From positions 1-38,077 of the IMG/VR virus record IMGVR_UViG_3300031759_001147: 38,077 bases of DNA; one strand, 5' to 3'. Under the pieces are notes generated by a model, which saw nothing but the letters and a program-made list of their open reading frames with translations, did no database searches and had not been told where the DNA came from. The stretch comes from a virus. Below are positions 25,644 to 32,723 of the stretch, piece after piece. Position numbers and translations under genes: made by a program. Each line of letters begins with the position of its first letter. Position 1 is the stretch's first letter.

Positions 25644-26255
25644 ATGCACCACGATATATTAGATGTTATTAAAAACATACAAGAACTATACGAAAACAAT
25701 TCTAGCCTTGCGGTTTTGAAGGACTTTGAACGTGTTTTTGAAGAGATGGACGTATACGTCTATGAAAACTGGATCGATGGTGAATTAGCATACGGCCCTA
25801 AAGTGGACCGTCATTGGATCACAGCCGGCTTTATGTGGCCTAAAGACAAGATGCCTAATCCGACTGCTGGCAAGCGTTTAATGGAATTAGGTTGTAAAGT
25901 TACATATCAAAAGAGTCATTTGCTAGAACCACGCAAAATTAAAAGTCCCCAGGACCTACGTCCAGGAAGTAAAAAAGGTAAACTAGATCGTAAACCTATT
26001 TGGATTGTAGAAGTACAGATGCCTAAACATATTGCTTTTGAAATTTATCAAGGCTACATGTTTAAGATGAAAGGTAAAGATAAAGACCATATGTTAACTA
26101 ACGATCAAGGTAGTGCGCCAGCACCAGCACCGCAAGCACCAGGTGGTGGAATGCCTCCACCAGCACCAGGCGGAGCACCGGCACCAGGAGCCGCACCAGG
26201 AGCCGCACCAGGCGGGGTAACTCCAGGCGGAGCACCAGGCGGAGTAGCACAATGA
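25644..26255 (+). CDS. Conserved phage protein with Pro/Gly/Ala-rich tail
   Basis: This 203-aa protein begins MHHDILDVIKNIQELYENN behind an AGGA 7 nt before the ATG. Residues about 20-150 form a compact, charged domain with aromatic motifs (VYVYENWIDGELAYGPKVDRHW; ITAGFMWPKDKMPNP; PIWIVEVQMPK). This type I associate with unnamed conserved proteins of T4-like marine phages. Residues about 157-203 are a low-complexity Pro/Gly/Ala tail (APAPQAPGGG, PGGAPAPGAAPG), locally GC-rich against an AT-rich genome. There is no enzyme motif or membrane segment. It is coupled to the next gene by an ATGA overlap. Function unknown; virion or baseplate-associated is a guess from linkage. Confidence 0.75.
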   Translation: MHHDILDVIKNIQELYENNSSLAVLKDFERVFEEMDVYVYENWIDGELAYGPKVDRHWITAGFMWPKDKMPNPTAGKRLMELGCKVTYQKSHLLEPRKIKSPQDLRPGSKKGKLDRKPIWIVEVQMPKHIAFEIYQGYMFKMKGKDKDHMLTNDQGSAPAPAPQAPGGGMPPPAPGGAPAPGAAPGAAPGGVTPGGAPGGVAQ

Positions 26256-26983
26256 AATTAGATGAAAATTTGCGAGCTGGAGATCTGAGAAACTTAGTTA
26301 AAAAAGTTTTTGAAATTGACAGTTATAAAAGTAAAATCGGTGATGATGAAGATATTTGTGTATTAAGTTTTACCGTAGACACTGAGGAACCTGCTAAAGA
26401 TTTAGAAAATTTCTTTGAGATGGGTTATAGCTTTGTTTTGGATTCGGATGTTACTCCAGGTGAATTAGACGATGGTAAATATCGTGTATATGTTGAAATT
26501 GAAAGATCAAGACATATTGGCGAACAAATTTTTGAATTAATTGAAGGTGTTAAAAAATTAACAGGCATGGAAGACATGCGTTTTAGATATTTCAAAAGTT
26601 TTAAAAGCGAGCCTGCTACCGTCGAAAGTTTAAGTGCAATAGTACCTAAGGATAAAAATTCTTACAAAATTGCTACTCAAGAAAACAAACTAAATAATTT
26701 TAGTGAATTTTTTAAACGTAGTTATGCTGACAACATAGTTGTCTTAGATGAAAGTATTACATTCAAAAGAGTGTACAGTGGTGAAGTAACATTTAATATT
26801 GTAGAAAGTGGACCTAAAGATATAATTCACAATATGATCAAAGGTCCAATTTTATTAGAAAACAAAGACATGGCAGAAGTTATGTTTTTAACTAAAGTTA
26901 TTGGTAACTATAACATTGTTAAAGTTGGCAAGACATTTATATTTGAAAATACAAACTGGGCTGTAGCCCTTGAAAGGAAATAA
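26252..26983 (+). CDS. Conserved phage protein of unknown function, possibly structural
   Basis: This 243-aa protein begins MKLDENLRAGDLRNLVKKVFEIDSYKS. The N-terminal half reads SKIGDDEDICVLSFTV, then LDSDVTPGELDDGKYRVYVEIER, and is acidic with alternating beta and helix character. The second half has FKRSYADNIVVLDE and ends VGKTFIFENTNWAVAL. The N-terminal pattern (SK.G.D.DI.V.SF.V...EPA.DL..F.E) resembles conserved unnamed proteins of T4-like marine phages that sit beside the preceding gene's homologue. There is no signal peptide, membrane segment or catalytic motif. It overlaps both neighbours (ATGA upstream, TAATG downstream), so the three genes are probably translated together. Function unknown. 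Confidence 0.75.
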   Translation: MKLDENLRAGDLRNLVKKVFEIDSYKSKIGDDEDICVLSFTVDTEEPAKDLENFFEMGYSFVLDSDVTPGELDDGKYRVYVEIERSRHIGEQIFELIEGVKKLTGMEDMRFRYFKSFKSEPATVESLSAIVPKDKNSYKIATQENKLNNFSEFFKRSYADNIVVLDESITFKRVYSGEVTFNIVESGPKDIIHNMIKGPILLENKDMAEVMFLTKVIGNYNIVKVGKTFIFENTNWAVALERK

Positions 26984-27618
26984 TGATGGCAGACGGATTT
27001 ACATTTGATTTTAGTTTAGCAAAGTGTACAGCTATACTTGGAAATAACCCATACAGCGAACATTGGTATGAAGCATTGTGCAAAGTATTGCCCGATTACG
27101 ATATCAACACACCAGAGCGTGTAGCCTGTTTCTTAGGCCAGACCATGGTGGAATCAGCAGGTTATACTGCAATTATCGAAAATCTAAACTATCGTCCAGA
27201 AACACTTATGAAAGTGTGGCCACACTATTTTCCTACAATGGAAATAGCAAATCAATATGCTCACCAACCAGAAAAGATTGCTAATCGTGCTTATAGCGGA
27301 CGTATGGGCAATGGTCCTGAAGAATCAGGAGACGGTTTTAAATATTGCGGCCGTGGACTAATTCAATTGACTGGTAAAAGCAATTACGAACGTTTTGCAG
27401 AAAGCATTGATACTCCGCTAGAAGAAGTTCCAGAATTTTTAACAACATTTGAAGGCTGTGTACAATCAGCTTGCTGGTTCTGGGAAGCAAACAATTTAAA
27501 TGCACTAGCAGATCAAATTGATGTACTTGGATTAACTAAGAAAATTAATGGCGGTACATTAGGTCTACAAGAACGTCAACAACATACTGCTAACGCACAA
27601 CAAGTATTACAGGGATAA
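26983..27618 (+). CDS. Endolysin, glycoside hydrolase family 19 (chitinase-like)
   Basis: This 211-aa protein shows the phage GH19 pattern: CFLGQTMVESAGYTAIIENL with the catalytic-acid candidate E57, NYRPETLMKVWPHYF, then YSGRMGNGPEESGDGFKYCG and GRGLIQLTGKSNYE (about 105-145). Enzymes of this type cleave beta-1,4 bonds; phage members cut peptidoglycan. No signal peptide is present, so release to the cell wall needs a holin, and a candidate lies three genes downstream. Two in-frame ATGs are possible (26983 and 26986) behind AAAGGAAA. The 3'-linked spanin pair supports a lysis role. Confidence 0.9.
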   Translation: MMADGFTFDFSLAKCTAILGNNPYSEHWYEALCKVLPDYDINTPERVACFLGQTMVESAGYTAIIENLNYRPETLMKVWPHYFPTMEIANQYAHQPEKIANRAYSGRMGNGPEESGDGFKYCGRGLIQLTGKSNYERFAESIDTPLEEVPEFLTTFEGCVQSACWFWEANNLNALADQIDVLGLTKKINGGTLGLQERQQHTANAQQVLQG

Positions 27619-27619
27619 T

Positions 27620-28072
27620 ATGTGGCAATTTCAATGGATGATGAGTCTAATACCTGATGCAATATTAAACTGGATTTACTGGGCTATAATTGCAGTAGGA
27701 CTTACAGGTATGGTTGCAAGTTGGATTGGAAAATTTATTCCGTTCTACGGCAAATATGTAAGAATATTAAAACCTGTTGGAATTGCACTAGTAATTTTAG
27801 GTGTATGGTTACGCGGCGGCTACGATGTCGAGATGGCGTGGAAAGCAAAAACAGCAGATCTCGAGTCTAAAGTAGCTGTGTCTGAAAAGCAAAGTAAGGA
27901 CGCCAACAATCAATTACAAGATGCATTAAAAGGAAAAACTAAAGTTATCCACGATGTACAAGTTGTTGTCAAAGAACATATTGTACACGATACTTCGGCC
28001 ATAGATGCAGAATGTAAACTTGCTCCAGAAGCAATTAAGGATCTTAATGATGCCGCAGGAGTAATCAAATGA
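27620..28072 (+). CDS. Inner-membrane lysis protein, i-spanin-like
   Basis: This 150-aa protein has two predicted membrane segments (about 14-37, ILNWIYWAIIAVGLTGMVASW; about 48-68, RILKPVGIALVILGVWLRGG) and then a charged periplasm-type helix from about 72 (KAKTADLESKVAVSEKQS), likely coiled coil, ending with a single Cys at about 132. It lies directly after the endolysin and overlaps by 4 nt (ATGA) a small lipoprotein. That is the arrangement of inner and outer spanin genes, which together join and fuse the two membranes at the last step of Gram-negative lysis. Classical i-spanins have one membrane segment; two suggests either a variant or a holin-spanin hybrid. Confidence 0.65.
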   Translation: MWQFQWMMSLIPDAILNWIYWAIIAVGLTGMVASWIGKFIPFYGKYVRILKPVGIALVILGVWLRGGYDVEMAWKAKTADLESKVAVSEKQSKDANNQLQDALKGKTKVIHDVQVVVKEHIVHDTSAIDAECKLAPEAIKDLNDAAGVIK

Positions 28073-28338
28073 AAAGATTACTAATTTTATCAATTATTGT
28101 TTTACTTGCAGGATGCAGTACAGCAGTTCCTGTTCAAAGACATTTTCCAGATGTACCTGCTGATATGAAGGTAGCGTGTCCAGATTTAAAATTAATCGAT
28201 CCAAATACAAGCAAACTAAGCGATTTAATTTTAGTAGTCAGTGATAATTACGAACAATATAAAGAATGCAAAATTAAAATAGACGCATGGATTGAATGGT
28301 ATAATACTCAGGAAAAAATATTCGATAGCGTCAAATAA
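28069..28338 (+). CDS. Outer-membrane lipoprotein, o-spanin (Rz1-like) candidate
   Basis: This 89-aa protein has a lipoprotein signal MKRLLILSIIVLLAGCS, with the lipobox LAGC and the lipidated Cys16. The mature part is about 74 residues, with Pro in the first third (VPVQRHFPDVP), a second Cys pair (about 36 and 66) and a predicted helix in the C-terminal half ending with WIEWYNTQEKIFDSVK. Residue 17 is Ser, not Asp, so sorting to the outer membrane is expected. The ATG overlaps the preceding stop by four bases. Paired with the upstream membrane protein, this matches a two-component spanin. Confidence 0.75.
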   Translation: MKRLLILSIIVLLAGCSTAVPVQRHFPDVPADMKVACPDLKLIDPNTSKLSDLILVVSDNYEQYKECKIKIDAWIEWYNTQEKIFDSVK

Positions 28339-28341
28339 ATA
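28334..28341 (+). promoter_or_regulatory. Late-promoter-like box AATAAATA
   Basis: AATAAATA (7/8 to the T4 late box) overlaps the o-spanin stop codon and lies about 25 nt before the holin candidate ATG, which has a clear AGGAG. The following GTAGTA also occurs after the box at 22994. Confidence 0.4.
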
Positions 28342-28365
28342 GTAGTACAACAAATAGGAGCGACT

Positions 28366-28842
28366 ATGTCAATGAGTCAGAGCGAAAAGAAAAAAGAAGA
28401 TTGGATGAACAGTAAATGGCGTCCAATGATGGGCTGGATGTATATGCTAGTCTGTACTATGGATTTTGTAGGATTTCCAGTCCTATGGAGTTTATTACAA
28501 GCCATGTCCCATGGGCAAGTTAATAGCCAATGGCAACCATTAACACTTCAAGGCGCCGGTTTATTCCATATCGCAATGGGTGCCATTATTGGTGTAAGTG
28601 CATACGGTCGTACACAGGAAAAATTAAACGGTGCTAACAACGGCGGATTAAGTATGCCAACTAATGTTGGAACAACATATACTCCACCTGCTCCAATAAC
28701 AACTCCTGTGCCAGCAGTAACACCAGTAGCAACTCCTGTAACAGCAGTAACACCAGTAGCAACTCCTGTAACAGCAGTAACACCAGCAGTAAACGCAAGC
28801 GGTAAGAAAGTTATTCCAACATTTTCGCAACCAGTACTATAA
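28366..28842 (+). CDS. Holin candidate with Pro/Thr repeat tail
   Basis: This 158-aa protein has a charged N-terminus (SEKKKEDWMNSKWRP), two or three hydrophobic segments (about 21-47, MMGWMYMLVCTMDFVGFPVLWSLL; about 63-81, GAGLFHIAMGAIIGVSAYG) and a soluble tail. The KWRP..GW opening followed by hydrophobic segments and GRTQEK resembles the three-membrane-segment holins found in phages and gene-transfer agents. The tail is Pro/Thr/Val/Ala-rich, with about 2.5 copies of a ten-residue unit (AVTPVATPVT). It is preceded by AGGAG. Next to endolysin and spanins, a pore-forming holin role is likely, but not proven. Confidence 0.65.
   Translation: MSMSQSEKKKEDWMNSKWRPMMGWMYMLVCTMDFVGFPVLWSLLQAMSHGQVNSQWQPLTLQGAGLFHIAMGAIIGVSAYGRTQEKLNGANNGGLSMPTNVGTTYTPPAPITTPVPAVTPVATPVTAVTPVATPVTAVTPAVNASGKKVIPTFSQPVL
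28713..28786 (+). repeat. 30-bp tandem repeat in the holin candidate tail
   Basis: Two identical 30-bp units starting AGCAGTAACACCAGTAGC (28713-28742 and 28743-28772) and a partial third copy encode the Thr/Pro/Val/Ala decapeptide repeat. Copy number may vary between strains. Confidence 0.85.
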
Positions 28843-28853
28843 GGAAAAATAAA

Positions 28854-29030
28854 ATGAAAAAAATATTAGCATTAGTAATTTCGGCATGTGTACTAGCTAG
28901 TACTCCTGCATTTGCAGAAACTAAAAAGCCAGCACCAAAAAAAGAAGTTAAACATCATAAAAAGGCAGAAGGTACAGAAATCGCAGGTACCAAACCCGAT
29001 ACAGTAGTTCAAAAGAAAAAGAAAAAGTAA
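28854..29030 (+). CDS. Secreted Lys-rich small peptide (58 aa)
   Basis: This short gene has AAGGA 8 nt before its ATG. It encodes MKKILALVISACVLASTPAFA, a clean signal peptide with an AxA-type cleavage site before Glu22. The mature part is 37 residues (ETKKPAPKKEVKHHKKAEGT..., ending QKKKKK). By count it has 13 Lys, 2 His and only 5 acidic residues, so it is strongly cationic and exported to the periplasm. It directly follows the holin candidate and precedes a terminator-like hairpin, so it is the last gene of the lysis cassette. Possible roles are destabilising the outer membrane during lysis or binding the cell wall or nucleic acid. No family is recognised. Confidence 0.75.
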   Translation: MKKILALVISACVLASTPAFAETKKPAPKKEVKHHKKAEGTEIAGTKPDTVVQKKKKK

Positions 29031-29039
29031 TTCAAATCT

Positions 29040-29068
29040 TTGACAGGCTCCGTTTAAGATAGTATAAT
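29040..29068 (+). promoter_or_regulatory. Perfect sigma70 promoter TTGACA-17-TATAAT
   Basis: TTGACA (29040-29045), a 17-nt spacer and TATAAT (29063-29068) equal the consensus in both boxes. It drives the dnaJ-def-clpA operon, and the expected start is near 29075, 25 nt before the ATG. Confidence 0.8.
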
Positions 29069-29094
29069 TACTGTTATTAATTGGAGCCTTTTTT
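29045..29094 (+). terminator. Long-loop terminator-like hairpin overlapping the dnaJ promoter
   Basis: AGGCTCC (29045-29051) pairs with GGAGCCT (29083-29089), a perfect 7-bp stem followed by a run of T to 29094. The 31-nt loop holds the promoter -10. The same GGAG can be the ribosome site of dnaJ, so it would be free only in transcripts starting at this promoter. Confidence 0.55.
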
Positions 29095-29100
29095 ACGACC

Positions 29101-29979
29101 ATGACTGATTATTACCAAACATTAGGTGTTAGCGAAACAGCTAGCCCAGAAGAAATTAAAAAAGCATACCGAAGCTTGGCTAATAAACATCATCCAGACA
29201 AGGGTGGAGATCAAGCCAAATTCAAAGATATCAGCGTTGCTTATGATACATTAAGTGATGCTCAAAAGAAAGCCGAATACGACCACCAACGACAGTTTGG
29301 AAACGGACAACAATTCCATTTTCATACAGGCAATCCGTTTGGAGGACAACCTGGGTTCGATCCGTTTGGTGGTATATTTGGTCAACAATTTCCGCAAGGT
29401 CACCCATTTGGGGATATTTTTGGACACATGCGCCGTGGACAACCTCAGCGTAATAGAGATTTAAACATTCAATGTACAATTAGTTTTTTAGATAGTTATA
29501 CAGGCAAACAACTTGAAGCCAGCTATCAATTACCTAGCGGTAAGAAACAAAACGTAGTTATTAGTGTACCAGCAGGCGTTAATAATGGAGACACTATTCG
29601 ATATCAAGGGCTGGGCGATGACAGTATGCCTGGACCACGCGGTAATCTTAATGTTACAATTTTAGTTCAAGCAGAACCCGGTTATGAACGTAGAGGGGAT
29701 GATATATTCCATGCTGTGGATATTACTCCCATCGAAGCAATGATCGGTTGCAGAAAACATGTAAAAAATTTATCAGGCACTGTATTAGATTTAGATATCA
29801 GAGCTGGTATAGAACATGGTGCAGAATTTGCTAGTAACGGGCACGGGTTTCCAAATGTAAATAATGGATACAAAGGAAGATTTGTTACAGTAATCAAAAT
29901 TAAACCAACTCCTGTAACCGACTCCGGAATTATTCAACAATTAAAAGATATCGATGCTAAAATTAATCAAAGAAACTGA
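29101..29979 (+). CDS. dnaJ: DnaJ-like co-chaperone, class B (CbpA-type)
   Basis: This 292-aa protein has an N-terminal J domain with the HPD motif at 31-33 (NKHHPDKGGD), a Gly/Phe-rich region (about 68-112, GNPFGGQPGFDPFGG), and two C-terminal substrate-binding beta domains (about 120-280). Within these are VPAGVNNGDTIRYQGLGD and NLNVTILVQAEPGYERRGDD, typical of DnaJ/CbpA. There are no CXXCXG zinc-finger repeats, so it is class B. J proteins deliver clients to Hsp70 (DnaK) and stimulate its ATPase, and the host DnaK is the likely partner. It leads the operon behind a consensus promoter. The 3' end overlaps def by 26 nt. Confidence 0.93.
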   Translation: MTDYYQTLGVSETASPEEIKKAYRSLANKHHPDKGGDQAKFKDISVAYDTLSDAQKKAEYDHQRQFGNGQQFHFHTGNPFGGQPGFDPFGGIFGQQFPQGHPFGDIFGHMRRGQPQRNRDLNIQCTISFLDSYTGKQLEASYQLPSGKKQNVVISVPAGVNNGDTIRYQGLGDDSMPGPRGNLNVTILVQAEPGYERRGDDIFHAVDITPIEAMIGCRKHVKNLSGTVLDLDIRAGIEHGAEFASNGHGFPNVNNGYKGRFVTVIKIKPTPVTDSGIIQQLKDIDAKINQRN

Positions 29980-30460
29980 TCCCATATTAAAACAACGTGC
30001 TGAAGATTGGGACTTTGGGTTAGATTCTAACGCAGATCAACTTGAAGATGAAATGATTGACATAATGATTGCCAACAATGGAGTTGGGTTGGCGGCAAAC
30101 CAAGTTGGCTTACTCAAGCGAGTATTTGTTATTAAGTTAGATAACGGTCGTAGGCTAGGAATGTTTAATCCAAGATTAATCAAATCTAGCGAAGAAATAC
30201 AAATAGCTGAAGAAGGTTGTTTAAGTTTTCCAGATTTATTTCTAGATATTCCCCGTCCTCAACAAATCGACGTTGCATTTCTTGACAAAAATGCACAAGA
30301 GTGTACAATGACATTATCAGGCATTACTGCTAGATGTTTCCTCCATGAATTGGATCATTTAAACGGTATATGTTTCACTGATAACATTAGTGTATTGAAA
30401 TTAGCAATGGCTCGTAAACGACAAAACAAGATAAGGAACAGTAATGGTCGAACCAAGTGA
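29954..30460 (+). CDS. def: Peptide deformylase
   Basis: This 168-aa protein carries all three deformylase motifs: GVGLAANQVG (43-52), EEGCLSFPD (C89 as metal ligand), and HELDHLNG with H131, E132 and H135. The enzyme removes the formyl group from the N-terminal Met of new proteins, a metal-dependent reaction. Phage deformylases are known from marine phages, where they are thought to favour phage protein synthesis or host photosystem turnover; no photosynthesis gene is visible here. Length is normal for the family. The start overlaps dnaJ by 26 nt and the end overlaps clpA by 17 nt. Confidence 0.95.
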   Translation: MLKLIKETDPILKQRAEDWDFGLDSNADQLEDEMIDIMIANNGVGLAANQVGLLKRVFVIKLDNGRRLGMFNPRLIKSSEEIQIAEEGCLSFPDLFLDIPRPQQIDVAFLDKNAQECTMTLSGITARCFLHELDHLNGICFTDNISVLKLAMARKRQNKIRNSNGRTK

Positions 30461-32723
30461 TAACCTACAAGCAGTTTTTGAAAAAGCAATTGATACTGCT
30501 AAGAAACTACATCACGAATATCTAACAATAGAACATTTATTGTTTGCGATGTTATCCGATGAAGGGTTTACTACTACGATAACAGGGTTTGGTAGTAATC
30601 CTGATGCCCTTAAAATTAATTTAGAAGATTATTTGAATAATAAATGCAAAGAAATCGTACTGAATGAAGTAGTAATTAAACCTAAAAAGACTCAGAGTGT
30701 TGAACGTGTACTTAATCGTGCGTTCACTCAGGTATTATTTAATGGGCGTCAACGTATTGAGCCTACTGATGTGTTCCTTGCTATGATAGGCGAAAAACGT
30801 AGTTGGGCGTATTTTTATATTCATCAAGCTGGTATAGATAAAGATAAATTTGCAGAGTATCTTACAAATACTTCCGAAGAAGAAGTTGAAGAATCTGGTC
30901 CACAAGAAGGTACAAGTAGAGCATTAGCGGCATTTACAACTAATTTAAATGAAGAAGTTACTAAGAAAAAGATTGATCCAGTAATTGGTCGTATCGATGA
31001 ACTAGAAAACATTGCCCTGGCTTTAGGTCGTCGTAGTAAAAATAACGTAATCCTTGTAGGAGATCCAGGTGTTGGCAAAACTGCTATAGCAGAGGGGCTT
31101 GCCTATAATATCGTAAATGGTGCGGTCCCTGAGTTCTTAAAAGAATACAAGGTTTATAGTTTAGATATTTCAGCTATGCTAGCTGGTAGTAAGTATCGTG
31201 GCGACTTTGAAGAACGTTTTAAACAAGTACTCAAAGGCCTAGCAAAGAAAGGCAAGACTGTGCTGTTTATCGATGAAGCACACATGATTAGCGGTGCTGG
31301 AAGTGCTAGCAATAGTGCCAACGATCTTGCCAACATGATGAAACCTGCTCTAAGCAAAGGCAACATCAAGGTTATAGCATCAACTACGTGGGAAGAATAT
31401 CGTAAACACTTTGAAAAGGATCGTGCATTAATGCGTCGTTTCCAACGCATTACAGTTGATGAACCTACTCAAGAAGTAGCACTACAGATTCTTAAGGGTA
31501 TCAAAAAATATTACGAAGAACATCACAAGGTTAAAATCAAAGATGATGCACTTCAAGCCGCTATTAAACTGAGTGTCAAGTATCAAGCAGATAAGAAGTT
31601 ACCAGATAAGGCAATCGATTTGATTGACTTGGCATGTAGTCGTTTTAATTTAAAATTAGTTGAAGATCGTATTATTTCTGAACGCGAAATTCAATTTGAA
31701 TTAAGTAAATTGGTTAATATGCCTGAAGAAAAGATTATGGAAACAGAGTCTAGCAATATTGCTAGTTTGCAAACTAATCTTGAAAAAGAAGTGTATGGAC
31801 AAGACATGGCTCTTACAGAAATTGTTGACAAGATTATTGTTGCACAAGCTGGTCTTAAGACAGAAAACAAACCAGTTGGTAGCTTTGTATTCATGGGTCC
31901 TACAGGAACAGGTAAAACTGAAACTGCTAAATCGCTTGCTAAACACTTGGGTGTTAAACTATTGCGTTTTGATATGAGTGAATATCAAGAGAAACACAGT
32001 ATTAGTAAGTTAATTGGTAGCCCACCAGGATATGTTGGCTTTGAAGAAGATGCTGGACAGTTGATTACACAAATTCAAGAAGCACCTAACGCTGTTCTGT
32101 TGCTAGACGAAGTTGAAAAGGCTCATCCAGATGTGATGACTGTACTGTTGCAACTAATGGACAATGGCTTTATTACCGGATCTAATGGTAAGAAAGCAGA
32201 TTGCCGTAACATTATCCTTATTCTTACTACTAATGCTGGCGCAAATTCTGCAGAAAAGAACGCAATTGGGTTTGGTAAACAAGAAAAAGACTATAGTGAT
32301 GCAGACTTGAAGAAGTTCCTGACTCCAGAGTTCCGTAATCGTTTGGACGGTGTTGTTACATTCAATAAACTCGGTAAAGATACTATGGTTAAGATTGTTA
32401 ACAAGTTTATTGACGAACTTAAAGAACAGGTTAAAGATAAAGCAGTACGTATTAAAATCAACAAAGAAGCAATTGAATGGTTGATTACTAAAGGATTTGA
32501 TCCTAAGATGGGTGCTCGTCCAGTACAACGAGTAATCGATAAAGAGATCAAACGCAATCTTGCTAAGATGATGTTGTTTGGAGAATTGAAGAATGGTGGC
32601 TGGGCTACTATTACACTCGATAATGATCAATTAGCGATTGTTGCTAAAGCAAAAGAATCTAAAGTACCCTTGCTAACTGTAGACTCTACTACTCCTTTAG
32701 TTGAAATACCAGATGCTGTATAA
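30444..32723 (+). CDS. clpA: ClpA-like AAA+ unfoldase with ClpP-docking tripeptide
   Basis: This 759-aa protein is collinear with bacterial ClpA: an N-terminal Clp repeat domain (about 1-145); AAA1 with Walker A GDPGVGKT (206-213), Walker B FIDEAH (275-280) and sensor/arginine-finger segments (STTWEEYRKHFEKDRALMRRFQ); and AAA2 with Walker A GPTGTGKT (485-492) and Walker B LLDEVEKA (D555, E556). It then has IGF at 608-610 just before TPEFRNRLD. In E. coli ClpA the corresponding loop is IGL and docks on ClpP, and ClpX uses IGF. The long coiled-coil middle domain of ClpB appears absent. No ClpP gene is in the window, so host ClpP is the likely protease partner. It could degrade host or phage proteins, or act as an unfoldase alone. 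Confidence 0.93.
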   Translation: MVEPSDNLQAVFEKAIDTAKKLHHEYLTIEHLLFAMLSDEGFTTTITGFGSNPDALKINLEDYLNNKCKEIVLNEVVIKPKKTQSVERVLNRAFTQVLFNGRQRIEPTDVFLAMIGEKRSWAYFYIHQAGIDKDKFAEYLTNTSEEEVEESGPQEGTSRALAAFTTNLNEEVTKKKIDPVIGRIDELENIALALGRRSKNNVILVGDPGVGKTAIAEGLAYNIVNGAVPEFLKEYKVYSLDISAMLAGSKYRGDFEERFKQVLKGLAKKGKTVLFIDEAHMISGAGSASNSANDLANMMKPALSKGNIKVIASTTWEEYRKHFEKDRALMRRFQRITVDEPTQEVALQILKGIKKYYEEHHKVKIKDDALQAAIKLSVKYQADKKLPDKAIDLIDLACSRFNLKLVEDRIISEREIQFELSKLVNMPEEKIMETESSNIASLQTNLEKEVYGQDMALTEIVDKIIVAQAGLKTENKPVGSFVFMGPTGTGKTETAKSLAKHLGVKLLRFDMSEYQEKHSISKLIGSPPGYVGFEEDAGQLITQIQEAPNAVLLLDEVEKAHPDVMTVLLQLMDNGFITGSNGKKADCRNIILILTTNAGANSAEKNAIGFGKQEKDYSDADLKKFLTPEFRNRLDGVVTFNKLGKDTMVKIVNKFIDELKEQVKDKAVRIKINKEAIEWLITKGFDPKMGARPVQRVIDKEIKRNLAKMMLFGELKNGGWATITLDNDQLAIVAKAKESKVPLLTVDSTTPLVEIPDAV

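Noticed and set aside
28713-28786. Tandem 30-bp repeat as a CRISPR-like array
   Set aside because: Units are adjacent without spacers and are in frame in a protein tail.
32154-32630. Minus-strand open frame of 158 codons opposite clpA
   Set aside because: It overlaps the conserved second AAA+ domain; codon pattern and motifs support only the + strand.
32701-32712. TTG at 32701 as start of the 195-aa protein
   Set aside because: An ATG four codons later is more usual, and the upstream start would only lengthen the overlap with clpA.
30444-32723. ClpB disaggregase instead of ClpA
   Set aside because: The long coiled-coil middle domain is missing and an IGF docking tripeptide is present, both ClpA-type traits.
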